Numbered from the stretch's first letter, positions 36,608-45,605 are shown. The stretch is 64,000 bases of DNA from Serratia ficaria (GCF_900187015.1 NZ_LT906479.1:1922001-1986000), one strand, 5' to 3'. A program made the numbers and translations. Notes: generated by a model not told the origin, from the letters alone.

Positions 36608-37303
36608 ATGAGACAGTATTTAATTTTTGCTGGGCTATTTCTCGGCAGTGCATGCGCTTATGCCAACATTGTCATCAACGGAACTCGTGTTATTTATCCG
36701 GAAAAAAACCGCGATGTTATCGTTCAGCTGGTGAATAATGGCAGCGACCCCTCCCTGGTGCAGGCCTGGATTGACGATGGCGATATAAATTCAACCCCCG
36801 AGACGGCAAATGTCCCCTTTCTGCTTTCTCCCCCGGTGGTGAAAGTATCCGGCAATAATGGCCAGCAGCTGCGGATCCAGAAGGTGGGGGCGGCGCTGCC
36901 CGCCGATAGGGAGTCGGTATTTTATTTAAATGTGTTGGATATCCCGCCTACGCCGGAAAATTTACAGGGGGTCAATACTCTGCAGTTGGCGATCAAATCG
37001 CGCATCAAGCTGTTTTATCGCCCCGCTTCGCTTAAAGGCGGCGTAAACGCCATTACCGACGCCATTGTGCTGCAGGTTGAAAATAAGGGATTTAGGGTGG
37101 TGAATAAAAGCCCTTATTTTTTCACCCTGGCGAATGTGGATCAGGGAACGAAAAAGCATCTGCTGGTCGATTCCGTCATGGTTGCGCCTTTCTCCAGCGC
37201 CTTCGCCGCCAGTAAAACCGCGGTCAGTAAGAACACGGCATACACACTAAGGTATATCGACGATCTGGGGGCTTATAAATCCAAAGCCGTTACTTCGCAT
37301 TAA
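36608..37303 (+). CDS. Periplasmic fimbrial chaperone (PapD/FimC family)
   Basis: The ATG at 36608 is preceded by AGGGG (36598-36602). The 231-residue protein has a signal peptide (about 1-20) and two immunoglobulin-like domains. Recognisable are the G-T-R-V-I-Y-P start of strand A1 with its conserved Arg, the L-R-I-Q-K block, and the R-I-K-L-F-Y-R-P motif. It folds and caps pilin subunits in the periplasm and hands them to the usher. Confidence 0.94.
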   Translation: MRQYLIFAGLFLGSACAYANIVINGTRVIYPEKNRDVIVQLVNNGSDPSLVQAWIDDGDINSTPETANVPFLLSPPVVKVSGNNGQQLRIQKVGAALPADRESVFYLNVLDIPPTPENLQGVNTLQLAIKSRIKLFYRPASLKGGVNAITDAIVLQVENKGFRVVNKSPYFFTLANVDQGTKKHLLVDSVMVAPFSSAFAASKTAVSKNTAYTLRYIDDLGAYKSKAVTSH

Positions 37304-37317
37304 CGTGAAAAACAAAA

Positions 37318-39810
37318 ATGAAGCTAAAAATAAAAGTGCTTTCGTTACTGACTGTTTCTTCATTCTTGTTGCTTGATAAAGCATCGGCAACGAATTTCGA
37401 CACCTCGCTATTGGCCGGAACTTCCCGTGAGTCAGACCTGTCGCGCTTTTATATCAATAATGATGTGCCTGCGGGAAAACAGACGGTGGACATTTATGTC
37501 AATAACGCGTGGAAAGGCCGGTTCACCCTGTTGTTTGGCGAAGATCGAGACGATATCGGTATCGAGCGCCGCGACGCTGCGGCGTTGGGTATCGATATGT
37601 CCGCACTGCCCAACGCGGCCGGCGCAGGCTATATGCCGATGCGTCAACTGGTGCAGGGGGGAAGCTTCGATTTCGAGGTCGCCACGCTGAGCCTGCGATT
37701 AACCGTGCCGCAGTCGCAGGTGATCCGCGCCGAAGCCGGCTATGTCGACCCCCGCTTTTGGGACCGGGGCGTGCCGGCATTTTTATTGGCCTACAATGCG
37801 ACCTACTACAACGTCAAAGCGCGAAACGGCAATAAAGAGTCGACCGACGACTTTTACGCCGGCCTGGAGTCTGGCGCCAACCTGGCCGGCTGGCAGTTCC
37901 GCGACAGCAGTTCGTTCAGAAAAAGTTCGCGGCAAGGCAGCGATTGGCAGAACAATACGCGTTATCTGCAGCGCGGGTTTGCTGCCATCAAATCCAATCT
38001 GACGGCGGGGGATTTCTATTCGCCCGGCGATCTCTTCGATTCGATCAGGGTGCGCGGCGGGGCGCTGGCTTCGGATGTCAACATGCTGCCGAATTCCCAG
38101 CAAGGCTTCTCGCCGGTAGTGCGCGGCGTTGCCCAGAGCAATGCGCTGGTTAAAGTCCTGCAGAACGGCAACGTCATTTATCAGGAAAACGTGCCGCCGG
38201 GCGCTTTCACCCTCGACAGCATTTTGCCTACCGGTTCTGCCGGTGACCTGCTGGTGGTGGTGAAGGAAGCCGACGGCCGTGAACAGTCTTTCACCGTGCC
38301 GTTCTCCTCGGTGCCCAACATGTTGAAACAGGGCGTCAATAAATACAGCGTGGTAGCCGGCAAGGTGCATCAGGCAAACACCGACTATACGCCTTCGTTT
38401 GTGCAGGGAACCCTGCAATACGGGTTCAACAACCTGGTGACCGGCTACCTCGGCACCATTTACAGCGACGACTATCGCTCTTACCTGCTCGGCAGCGGCT
38501 GGAACTTGCCGATCGGCGCCGTGTCGGTCGATGTGACCCAGGCCAGCACGCAGTTAAAAGATCGTCGTGAAAACGGCCAGAGTTTCCGTATTTCCTACAG
38601 CAAGTTTCTCGACGCCACCGACACCAACTTTACGCTGGCCGCCTACCGCTATTCGACCAAGGGTTACTACAGCTTTAACGACGCCATCTATGCCCATGAA
38701 GGATACCGCCAGCTCGACGAACGGCTGCGCGAAGGGCGCGAGGCGGATGACGCCGGCCAGAACCCGCTCGATATGAATACCTGGGATGCCGTGCGGGCCG
38801 CGCGCCCGCGCAATACGTTCAATCTGAACCTTAACCAGCGTCTCGGCGAGGGGTGGGGCACCCTGTACTTCTCCGGTACCCAGCGTGATTACTGGTCGGA
38901 CAATAATAAAAGTCAGGAATACCAACTGGGTTATTCGAACGCGTTTGAACGCATTAACTACAACATTTCCGCCAGCCGGGTCAGAAACGCCAATCATCAG
39001 GAAGAGACGCGCTTTTACCTGTCGCTGAGCGTGCCGCTGTCGATGTTCGATAGCAACGCGTATCTCAGCGCAAGCTTATCGGCCACCCGCGCGCATTATC
39101 AGCAAAGCACGGTGAGCCTGAGCGGCAATGCGCTTGAGTCGAACCGCCTGAGCTATGCGATTGCAGGCAGCAATCAAACCGGCGGCGACACTATGGCGAG
39201 CGTCAATGCCGCATACCGCACCCGGGTTTCAACGCTGGGCGCTTCTTACAGCGAATCTTCCGATTACCGGCAGACGGGCTTAAGCGGCCGCGGCAGCCTG
39301 GTGGCGATCCCCTGGCATCTGCTGGCGTCAAACGAAATCGGCAGCACCATGATGGTGGTTGACGCACCAAAGGCCGGGGGGCTGATGGTAAACGGCGATG
39401 AGAGCATCGTCACCAACGCGGAAGGGCTGGCGTTGGTGCCCTACGCCACGCCGTACCGCCAAAACTCGGTCACGCTGTCGGACACCGGCAACAGTTCCGG
39501 CGCCGAGATCGTCGGCAATATCGCCAACAGCGTCCCCTATGCCGGGGCGGTTAATTACCTGAAATTCGAAACCGATCGGCGCCAGTCCTACACCTTGCGC
39601 GCCTTTAAACCTAATGGCGAACCGCTGCCGTTTGGCGCTGAGGTGACGGATCAAACGGGCAAATCCATCGGTTTTGTCGGCCAGGCCAGCATGCTGTATC
39701 TCCGGGCGGATCAGGCGCCGACGTCGCTGCTGGTGCGGTTGAATAGCGGCAGTTGCAGGATAGCGCGCCCGCAGATGGCGATGAATGCCACCTCTAATGT
39801 GTGCCAGTAA
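37318..39810 (+). CDS. Outer-membrane fimbrial usher (FimD/PapC family)
   Basis: This 830-residue protein has a signal peptide (about 1-25), an N-terminal chaperone-binding domain (F-D-T-S-L-L and V-D-I-Y-V-N), a 24-strand barrel with plug (about 140-660), and C-terminal domains ending near a Cys pair. The conserved G-D-F-Y-S-P-G-D-L-F-D-S and P-G-A-F-T-L-D-S-I blocks identify the family. It secretes and assembles the fimbria through the outer membrane. It follows the chaperone by 14 bases. Confidence 0.96.
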   Translation: MKLKIKVLSLLTVSSFLLLDKASATNFDTSLLAGTSRESDLSRFYINNDVPAGKQTVDIYVNNAWKGRFTLLFGEDRDDIGIERRDAAALGIDMSALPNAAGAGYMPMRQLVQGGSFDFEVATLSLRLTVPQSQVIRAEAGYVDPRFWDRGVPAFLLAYNATYYNVKARNGNKESTDDFYAGLESGANLAGWQFRDSSSFRKSSRQGSDWQNNTRYLQRGFAAIKSNLTAGDFYSPGDLFDSIRVRGGALASDVNMLPNSQQGFSPVVRGVAQSNALVKVLQNGNVIYQENVPPGAFTLDSILPTGSAGDLLVVVKEADGREQSFTVPFSSVPNMLKQGVNKYSVVAGKVHQANTDYTPSFVQGTLQYGFNNLVTGYLGTIYSDDYRSYLLGSGWNLPIGAVSVDVTQASTQLKDRRENGQSFRISYSKFLDATDTNFTLAAYRYSTKGYYSFNDAIYAHEGYRQLDERLREGREADDAGQNPLDMNTWDAVRAARPRNTFNLNLNQRLGEGWGTLYFSGTQRDYWSDNNKSQEYQLGYSNAFERINYNISASRVRNANHQEETRFYLSLSVPLSMFDSNAYLSASLSATRAHYQQSTVSLSGNALESNRLSYAIAGSNQTGGDTMASVNAAYRTRVSTLGASYSESSDYRQTGLSGRGSLVAIPWHLLASNEIGSTMMVVDAPKAGGLMVNGDESIVTNAEGLALVPYATPYRQNSVTLSDTGNSSGAEIVGNIANSVPYAGAVNYLKFETDRRQSYTLRAFKPNGEPLPFGAEVTDQTGKSIGFVGQASMLYLRADQAPTSLLVRLNSGSCRIARPQMAMNATSNVCQ

Positions 39811-39831
39811 GTAAAAGGATAACGAAACGCC

Positions 39832-40902
39832 ATGATCAGGATATTTTCTCTGCTGCTGTTGTGCGGATTGTTCAGCGGCTACGGCTATGCAAGCTGCTAC
39901 GGCAACGGCATTCAATATGGGGCACCGATATTTGTCGATCTTTCCGACAAGCTGACCGAGCAAAACCCGGTCTGGCAGGGGAGTTTTTACACGCAATACA
40001 GCGGGACGTTCAGCTGCACCACCGGCAGCAGCACCTTCGGCTACACGCGTATACTCTCCACCGACAGTTCCAAAGCCACCATTCTGGGATTCAGCGACGG
40101 CAAGTACTGGGTGCGGGCGGAAATCACCAACGATGTCACGAACAAGGAATTGAGCGGCTGGGGATCGCATACCGCCTCCGAGTTGAACGTACCGATGACC
40201 ATCCGTTTTTCCCTGGTGAGCAAAACCGGCTCGGCGGTGATCGCGGGGGACACCTACCCTATTGATGATGTGATGTTCGTTACCGATCTGAGCGGCCTGT
40301 CTTTTTTAGAAATAATAGCCTGGCCGTTAAAGCAACTGGGGAAAATTCTAACCTGGTTATTCAACGGTTTTCATTGGCCTTACGATCAGCGCGATATGTA
40401 TGGGCAGCCGATGAACATCAAGTATGCCCCCAAGATGACGACCTGCTCGTTTGACAACGCGGGGTTGGCGGTAAAACTGCCGACGGTGGGGCTGGCGCAG
40501 GTGGGGAAAAACAGCCGCAGCGGCCTTACGCCTTTCACGCTGAATTTGAGCTGCCAGAACATGCGAGCCAACGGCACTTCCGATCGGGCGATCGATATGT
40601 TTCTCTCCAGCAATAATCTGCTGTCATCTGACCATACGGTGCTGATTGACAACAGCGCCGACGCGGCCAAAGGCATCGGCATTCGGCTGGTTAAGATGGA
40701 TACGTCAAATTCGCCGGTGATGATGTCGCTGTCAAATGTCGATCGCGGTAGCGCCACCTCATTATTCAACGTACCGGCAGGAGGCGCCTTGAATAATCGC
40801 TTTGCTATTGGCATGGCGGCGTATTACTACCCTTATAACCTGGGCGGCGCGACCAGCGGTGCGATTAATTCATCAGCGACGCTGAATATTATATACAAGT
40901 AA
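39832..40902 (+). CDS. Fimbrial tip adhesin, two-domain
   Basis: This 356-residue secreted protein has a signal peptide ending at G-Y-A and then a unique N-terminal domain of about 140 residues, presumably for receptor binding. A C-terminal pilin domain with its own Cys pair and an N-I-I-Y-K end for donor-strand exchange follows. The unusual hydrophobic linker around residues 155-185 (I-I-A-W-P-L-K-Q-L ... W-L-F-N-G-F-H-W) stands out. Size and last position in the operon fit a FimH-like tip adhesin. The receptor cannot be told from sequence. Confidence 0.85.
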   Translation: MIRIFSLLLLCGLFSGYGYASCYGNGIQYGAPIFVDLSDKLTEQNPVWQGSFYTQYSGTFSCTTGSSTFGYTRILSTDSSKATILGFSDGKYWVRAEITNDVTNKELSGWGSHTASELNVPMTIRFSLVSKTGSAVIAGDTYPIDDVMFVTDLSGLSFLEIIAWPLKQLGKILTWLFNGFHWPYDQRDMYGQPMNIKYAPKMTTCSFDNAGLAVKLPTVGLAQVGKNSRSGLTPFTLNLSCQNMRANGTSDRAIDMFLSSNNLLSSDHTVLIDNSADAAKGIGIRLVKMDTSNSPVMMSLSNVDRGSATSLFNVPAGGALNNRFAIGMAAYYYPYNLGGATSGAINSSATLNIIYK

Positions 40903-41037
40903 TCAATAATTTTGCCTTGTATAATACAAAATAAGTTGTGACTGATACGAAAAATCTTAACATGATAAATGATGGCGAATATTATTACCTGCATAATATT
41001 ATGTGTAATCCGGATTTCTATGTTGAGGATGAATTGT

Positions 41038-41562
41038 ATGACGGAACAAATCCAGATCGGCGTCAAAGTGGAGAAATCGTTAAAAGATGAAGTTGACGTT
41101 ATTTTACGCGGCTTGGATATCAAGCCGACCACGGCGATAAATGGGCTGTATCAATATATTTTACAGCATCGTGAACTCCCTTTTATAATATCAACAAGTG
41201 TCAAAACGCCAAAGGATATCGCTGGGGAACTGTTTAAAAGCATATTTTCATTGCGCAGCACGTTGAGCGTATTTTTAGATAAAATAAATCTTAAGCAGGG
41301 GATCAGAAGAGGCGAGGCGCTGATTGTCAGGGATATCATTCACGATTTTATCATCAGCTTTCGTCAGGGCGGACAATACCTTAACGCCTCTCAGTTCGAA
41401 CACAGCGTGGTCTGGCATGATGCGGTGCTGGCTGCCGAAGGCGCCTACGATATTCTGCTGAAAAACGCGGAGTACAATGAAAACGATATCATGCAACTGG
41501 ATGAGAAGTCCGTTTGCCGGCTTTCTGATTTGCTGCTCTCCTTATACCGATCGGTGAGATGA
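41038..41562 (+). CDS. RelB/DinJ-like RHH protein, possible fimbrial regulator
   Basis: The start at 41038 follows GAGG (41025-41028), giving 174 residues. Earlier in-frame ATGs lack this site. Residues about 1-50 (I-Q-I-G-V-K-V-E-K-S-L-K-D-E-V-D ... T-A-I-N-G-L-Y-Q-Y-I ... L-P-F) follow the ribbon-helix-helix pattern of RelB/DinJ antitoxins. The remaining 120 residues are unlike an antitoxin toxin-binding tail, and no RelE/YafQ-type toxin gene is adjacent. It lies between the fimbrial operon and a LuxR-HTH gene on the same strand, so a DNA-binding regulatory role in fimbrial expression is the best inference. Confidence 0.65.
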   Translation: MTEQIQIGVKVEKSLKDEVDVILRGLDIKPTTAINGLYQYILQHRELPFIISTSVKTPKDIAGELFKSIFSLRSTLSVFLDKINLKQGIRRGEALIVRDIIHDFIISFRQGGQYLNASQFEHSVVWHDAVLAAEGAYDILLKNAEYNENDIMQLDEKSVCRLSDLLLSLYRSVR

Positions 41563-41655
41563 GTTTATTAACGTCAGTTAAAGGGATGGCCGCGTCGGCA
41601 TCGGGCATCCTCATCGGTAATTTTTGGATTTTTAGGGCACCCAAGGAATAGGTTT

Positions 41656-42156
41656 ATGCGCGTAGCTATTTTCTCTGATGATTATTACTTTCTCTACGGC
41701 ACGGTGTTAACGCTGAGAAACGTTGGCGGTCTGGAGATTATAGAGGTTTATATGCCTGCCGGCAGCCTTAACTCGCTCGTGTATTGTAACGCGGACCTCA
41801 CGATCGTCTCATTTTCATCCCTGTTTAATGCGATGAGCTTATTGTCAACGATGGCTGATGATAGGCATAAGGTGATGGTGTTATCCGATGTCAAGGCCGC
41901 CAGGCTGATCAACTTCAACTGCGTGAAGAAAAATATTAGCCCAAAGGCGTTTCTCGACGAAATGCAGCGGTTGATGGCCAGCAATCATGGTCAGCATTTG
42001 TCGCCCAGAGAGCTGTTGGTTTTGGCTTTGTTGCTGAAAGGTTCGCCGAATACCGGCGTTGCCAGGAAGCTGGGCATCTCGGAAAAAACCGTCAGCCAGC
42101 ATAAGATGAACGCCATGCGAAAATTGAACGTAAAGCGTTTTTGCCAATTGATATGA
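41656..42156 (+). CDS. Small LuxR-type HTH regulator
   Basis: This 166-residue protein has a response-regulator-like N-terminal part that lacks an obvious phosphoacceptor site. The C-terminal LuxR HTH (about 115-165) has L-S-P-R-E-L-L-V-L-A-L-L-L-K-G-S-P-N-T-G-V-A-R-K-L-G-I-S-E-K-T-V-S-Q-H as consecutive short blocks. The layout is typical of orphan regulators next to fimbrial or motility operons. It is 93 bases after the RHH protein and ends at a terminator. The target is inferred from location only. Confidence 0.85.
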   Translation: MRVAIFSDDYYFLYGTVLTLRNVGGLEIIEVYMPAGSLNSLVYCNADLTIVSFSSLFNAMSLLSTMADDRHKVMVLSDVKAARLINFNCVKKNISPKAFLDEMQRLMASNHGQHLSPRELLVLALLLKGSPNTGVARKLGISEKTVSQHKMNAMRKLNVKRFCQLI

Positions 42157-42172
42157 GGCCATAGTCAAAAAT

Positions 42173-42195
42173 AAACCCGCCGCGGCGGGTTTTTC
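42173..42195. terminator. Bidirectional terminator
   Basis: CCCGCC/GGCGGG arms (42176-42181 and 42184-42189) are followed by five T on the + strand. On the minus strand a TTTATTTTT tract follows. It separates the converging LuxR-HTH gene and nucA. Confidence 0.88.
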
Positions 42196-42201
42196 TTTCT
42201 G

Positions 42202-42999
42202 CTAGTTCTTACAGCCCATCAGTTCCGGCAGCACGCCGGGCTTGCTTTTCAGCGAGGCCTGCACGTCTTCCGGCAGGCCGGCCCAAATGATCAGGCCGCT
42301 GCGTTTCTCGATTTCATCCACCGTCACGCGATACTGGCAGAAGTCGGCGTTCTTCGGCGTATCCTGATCGAACAGGAAGGCCGCATAGTGGTTCACCGCC
42401 GGGCTGTTGTTGATGAAAATCACCTTCCAGTAGGCGCTGGGAATGGTATGCGCCTTCTGGGTTCCCGGCAGTTTGCCCATATCGCGTTCGAACAGCGGAC
42501 CGGTGACGGTATACACCGAGCTGACGTCGGCCCGCTCGATCAGCCTGCGTTCCTGATCCTCCAGCCGCGCCCAGGAGCCCTGGTTCAGGTCGGATTTCTG
42601 CGGCGTAATGTTGGACAGGTAATTCAGCGATTCCCAGTCGGACACGCCGGCCAGCGAGGCCAGCGGCGCCTGATGACCCCGGTCAACCTTCAGCGCCGCG
42701 TTGGCGCCGGTATAGTCCGCCGGCGCCAGGGTATCCGCCGGGTTGAGCGCCGGATCGGTTTTCCAGTTGCGGGTCTTGCCGCTGGCCGGGGTCTCCTTGG
42801 TGATGTGATAGGCCACCCAGTTGGCGAACTTGGTGGTGCTGTTGTTGTTCAGCGTGTAGGCATGGCGCACGAGGGACATATTGCTGCTGCCGCCGGTCGG
42901 GCACCCCACCGCGCAGTTGTCGATGGATTCGAGCGTTTCGGCTGAAGCCTGTGCGGCGAGCAGCAGGGTGGCCAGGGCTAACATCTTGTTTAAGCGCAT
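42202..42999 (-). CDS. nucA: Secreted non-specific DNA/RNA endonuclease
   Basis: This is the Serratia nuclease: 265 residues with a 20-residue signal peptide (M-R-L-N-K-M-L-A-L...A-Q-A-S-A), then E-T-L-E-S-I-D-N-C. The D-R-G-H active site places the catalytic histidine at 109 of the precursor, 89 of the mature form, as in the classical enzyme. Both disulfide pairs are kept. From memory of the S. marcescens protein, differences are few and conservative. The start at 42999 has GAGG 8 bases upstream; the ATG at 43005 is too close to it. The secreted enzyme degrades DNA and RNA outside the cell. A LexA box lies just upstream, matching its known SOS control. Confidence 0.98.
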   Translation of the reverse strand: MRLNKMLALATLLLAAQASAETLESIDNCAVGCPTGGSSNMSLVRHAYTLNNNSTTKFANWVAYHITKETPASGKTRNWKTDPALNPADTLAPADYTGANAALKVDRGHQAPLASLAGVSDWESLNYLSNITPQKSDLNQGSWARLEDQERRLIERADVSSVYTVTGPLFERDMGKLPGTQKAHTIPSAYWKVIFINNSPAVNHYAAFLFDQDTPKNADFCQYRVTVDEIEKRSGLIIWAGLPEDVQASLKSKPGVLPELMGCKN

Positions 43000-43025
43000 A
43001 TTCATATCCTCAATAAGTTTAAAAA

Positions 43026-43045
43026 TACTGTATGTATTTACAGTA
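43026..43045. promoter_or_regulatory. LexA (SOS) box of nucA
   Basis: TACTGTATGTATTTACAGTA matches the LexA consensus CTGT-N8-ACAG with flanking TA on both sides. It sits 27 bases before the nucA start. nuc expression in S. marcescens is known to depend on the SOS response. Confidence 0.93.
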
Positions 43046-43162
43046 AATTGAACTTACCGCAGTGATGTGAATACAACAATGCAACACATTCATATTATTA
43101 ATGTGTCGAGCTTGGCAGGGCGGGAGCGGCGCAGAAAAGCACCGATGGCGGCGCGCCGTCGG

Positions 43163-44623
43163 TCAAAAGCGCCAGAAAGCGCGCGAGCAGAGGATGAGCA
43201 TGGGGTAGATCTCCAGGCGGCCAAGCAGCATCGCGGCGCACATCAGCCATTTGGCCGCATCGCTCAGCGTGCCGAATCCGGCGGCGGTTTCGCCATACCC
43301 CAGCCCCATGTTGTTGATGCAGGCGGCGACGGTGGCGAAAGCGGTGACCATGTCATAGCCCATCAGGTTAAGCAGCCAGATGAAAAGGCAGCTGAACAAG
43401 ACATAGAGAAAGAAGAAACTCCATACCGAGCGCAACACCCGATCCTGGATCGGCGCGTTGCCGACCTTAATGGTGAAAATAGCGTTGGGGTGCACCAGCT
43501 GGTTGATTTCATGCCGGCTCTGCTTGTACATGATCAGAAAACGCAGTGCCTTGATGCCGCCGCAGGTCGAACCGACGCAGCCGCCGAAAAAACTGGCCGC
43601 CAACAACAGCATGATGGTGTGCGAGGGTATTTTGGCGTAGTCGGCGATGGCCAGGCCGTTGTCGGTCATCATCGAGCTGGTGAGGAAAAAACCGTGCACG
43701 AAGGCATCTTCCGCCCCGTACATGCCGGAGCGGTACAGCTCGATGCAGACGATAGCGACGATAATCGCCAGCACCAGCAGGAAGAAGCGCAGTTCTGGGT
43801 TGCGATACAAGGGTTTCAGGCTGCGGCGTCCGACAGCGACGAAATACAGGGTAAAATTAACCGCCGCCAGGATGGAGAAAATACCGCCGACCATTTCCAC
43901 CGCCGCGCTGTCGAAATAGCCCAGACTTTCGTTGCGAGTGGAAAAGCCGCCCAGCGAAACGGTGGAGATCCCGTGACAGAGCGCGTCAAACCAGGGCATG
44001 CCGGCCAGTCGGAAGGCGAGCGTGCAGGCCAATCCCAGGCCAAGATAAATGAGCCACAGGTTTTTGGAGGTGTCGGCCAGCCGCGGCGTCAGGCGTTCTT
44101 CCTTGAATGGGCCGGGCATTTCCGACTGGTAGAGCTTTGCGCCGCCGATGCCCAGCAGCGGCAATACCGCTACCGCCAACACAATAACGCCGAGGCCGCC
44201 GATAAAATTGAGCTGGGAGCGATAATAGAGGAAGGACTTCGGCACGCCCGAGACATCGTTCAGTACCGAAGCGCCGGTGGTGGTGATGCCGGACACCCCT
44301 TCAAACATCGCGTCGGCGAGGCCGATATTCAACGTGTCGTCGATCCACAGCGGCAGGGCGCTGATGACGGAAAACAGCAGCCAAAACAGCACGATAATCA
44401 GAAATCCGTCCTGAGTGCGCAACTGTACTTTCGCTTGCCGGGTACTGAACCATCCCAGCGCACCGAAGGTGCCGGCGATCGCCAGCGTATAGAAAAAAGA
44501 AAACACGCTCTTTTCTTTATACAACAGCGCCACTGCCAGCGGGGGGATCATTGAAAGGCTATAAAGAAGGACCAAAAAACTGCAAAGATGAATAACGACC
44601 AGAATCTGTTTGGTTTTAACCAT
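43163..44623 (-). CDS. TrkH-family potassium uptake protein
   Basis: This 486-residue membrane protein has the four-repeat TrkH/KtrB channel fold. Filter loops are G-I-T-T-T-G-A, S-L-G-G-F-S-T, T-D-N-G-L-A and N-N-M-G-L-G-Y, and the intramembrane-gate segment has G-G-C-V-G-S-T-C-G-G-I-K. TrkH moves K+ inward together with a cytoplasmic TrkA-type protein, none of which is adjacent. It resembles E. coli TrkH along its length but is clearly diverged, notably in the third filter loop (T-D-N-G-L where E. coli has T-T-A-G-F). It is probably a paralogue of the housekeeping trkH. The start at 44623 is used for want of a stronger ribosome site; 44647 is possible. Confidence 0.88.
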   Translation of the reverse strand: MVKTKQILVVIHLCSFLVLLYSLSMIPPLAVALLYKEKSVFSFFYTLAIAGTFGALGWFSTRQAKVQLRTQDGFLIIVLFWLLFSVISALPLWIDDTLNIGLADAMFEGVSGITTTGASVLNDVSGVPKSFLYYRSQLNFIGGLGVIVLAVAVLPLLGIGGAKLYQSEMPGPFKEERLTPRLADTSKNLWLIYLGLGLACTLAFRLAGMPWFDALCHGISTVSLGGFSTRNESLGYFDSAAVEMVGGIFSILAAVNFTLYFVAVGRRSLKPLYRNPELRFFLLVLAIIVAIVCIELYRSGMYGAEDAFVHGFFLTSSMMTDNGLAIADYAKIPSHTIMLLLAASFFGGCVGSTCGGIKALRFLIMYKQSRHEINQLVHPNAIFTIKVGNAPIQDRVLRSVWSFFFLYVLFSCLFIWLLNLMGYDMVTAFATVAACINNMGLGYGETAAGFGTLSDAAKWLMCAAMLLGRLEIYPMLILCSRAFWRF

Positions 44624-44759
44624 GCTGTTGCCCGAATTGCCTGCCAATGATGAGTCAGTAATGTTAAGTGTATAAAGAATAAGGCAGGCGATATAAAAAA
44701 GGCGTAAAAATTGATATCGCCTGGCACTGTTGGCACGTTTTTTAACCGCTCAACAGAAC

Positions 44760-44836
44760 GCCCGTCCTCGGGGCAAGCGCCGCTGAGTGACGGGCAGAAC
44801 GAATTGGATCCCGCCCTTCAGGCAGTGAAGGGCGGG
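44760..44836. repeat. Two inverted repeats in the trkH-wrbA gap
   Basis: GCCCGTC (44760-44766) pairs with GACGGGC (44789-44795). A perfect 11-bp stem CCCGCCCTTCA (44810-44820) pairs with TGAAGGGCGGG (44826-44836) around a 5-base loop. Neither has a T-run. They lie in the 303-base gap between the two minus-strand genes, where no gene is seen. Confidence 0.5.
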
Positions 44837-44876
44837 AGAGCGGCATTTTAACCCTGCGGCGGGTCGGCAACAAGAT

Positions 44877-44899
44877 GGGGCCGGCGTATGCCCGGCCCC
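44877..44899 (-). terminator. Probable terminator hairpin of wrbA
   Basis: GGGGCCGG and CCGGCCCC arms (44877-44884 and 44892-44899) form a strong GC stem 28 bases past the wrbA stop on the minus strand. The following minus-strand bases (ATCTTGTTG) make only a weak T tract. Confidence 0.55.
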
Positions 44900-44926
44900 A
44901 TTAGGCGGCTAACTGGCAGGAATAGC

Positions 44927-45526
44927 TTAACTTTTCAGCTTGGCGGTGATTTTTGCCACATGTTCGCCCTGATAACGGGCGATGGTCAGCTCTTCGGCGC
45001 TCGGCTGGCGCGAACCGTCGGCGCCGGCGATGGTGGTGGCGCCGTAGGGCGTGCCGCCGCGGGTATGAGAGACGTCAAACAGCTCCGGCGTGGCGTAGCC
45101 GATCGGCACGATGATAAAGCCGTGATGCGCCAGCGTGGTCCAGGTGGAGGTGATGGTGTGCTCCTGGCCGCCGCCGGTGCCGGTGGAAGAGAACACGCTG
45201 CCCACCTTGCCGTACAGCGCCCCCGAGGCCCACAGCCCGCCGGTTTGATCGAGGAAGGTGCGCATCTGCCCGGACATGTTGCCGAAGCGCGTCGGGGTGC
45301 CGAAAATGATGCCGTCGTAGTCGGCCAGCTCCTGCGGGGTGGCGATCGGCGCGGGCTGATCGCTTTTGCCGCCGGCCTTGGCGAACGCCTCCGCCGGCAT
45401 GGTTTCCGGCACCCGCTTCACGCTGACCTCCACGCCGCTCACCCGGCGCGCGCCTTCGGCCACCGCCTGCGCCAGGGTTTCGATATGTCCGTACATTGAG
45501 TAATAAAGCACCAGGACCTTCGCCAT
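44927..45526 (-). CDS. wrbA: WrbA, NAD(P)H:quinone oxidoreductase
   Basis: This 199-residue flavodoxin-like protein is recognised by its start ([14 protein letters not shown]), the [10 protein letters not shown] block, and [10 protein letters not shown]. It binds FMN and reduces quinones by two electrons, avoiding semiquinone radicals, in the cytoplasm. It stands alone, with its own upstream gap and a hairpin downstream. Confidence 0.96.
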   Translation of the reverse strand: MAKVLVLYYSMYGHIETLAQAVAEGARRVSGVEVSVKRVPETMPAEAFAKAGGKSDQPAPIATPQELADYDGIIFGTPTRFGNMSGQMRTFLDQTGGLWASGALYGKVGSVFSSTGTGGGQEHTITSTWTTLAHHGFIIVPIGYATPELFDVSHTRGGTPYGATTIAGADGSRQPSAEELTIARYQGEHVAKITAKLKS

Positions 45527-45605
45527 GTTCCGTACTCCCGCTTAGGATGATTAACAGAGATGCCTTGCTAAGCATAGAAGCGAATGGCGAACTTGGCCTG
45601 CCGCG

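Noticed and set aside
43067-44554. 495-codon open frame on the + strand
   Set aside because: Antisense to the TrkH-like gene; low-complexity Gln/Arg/His-rich translation with no recognisable domain.
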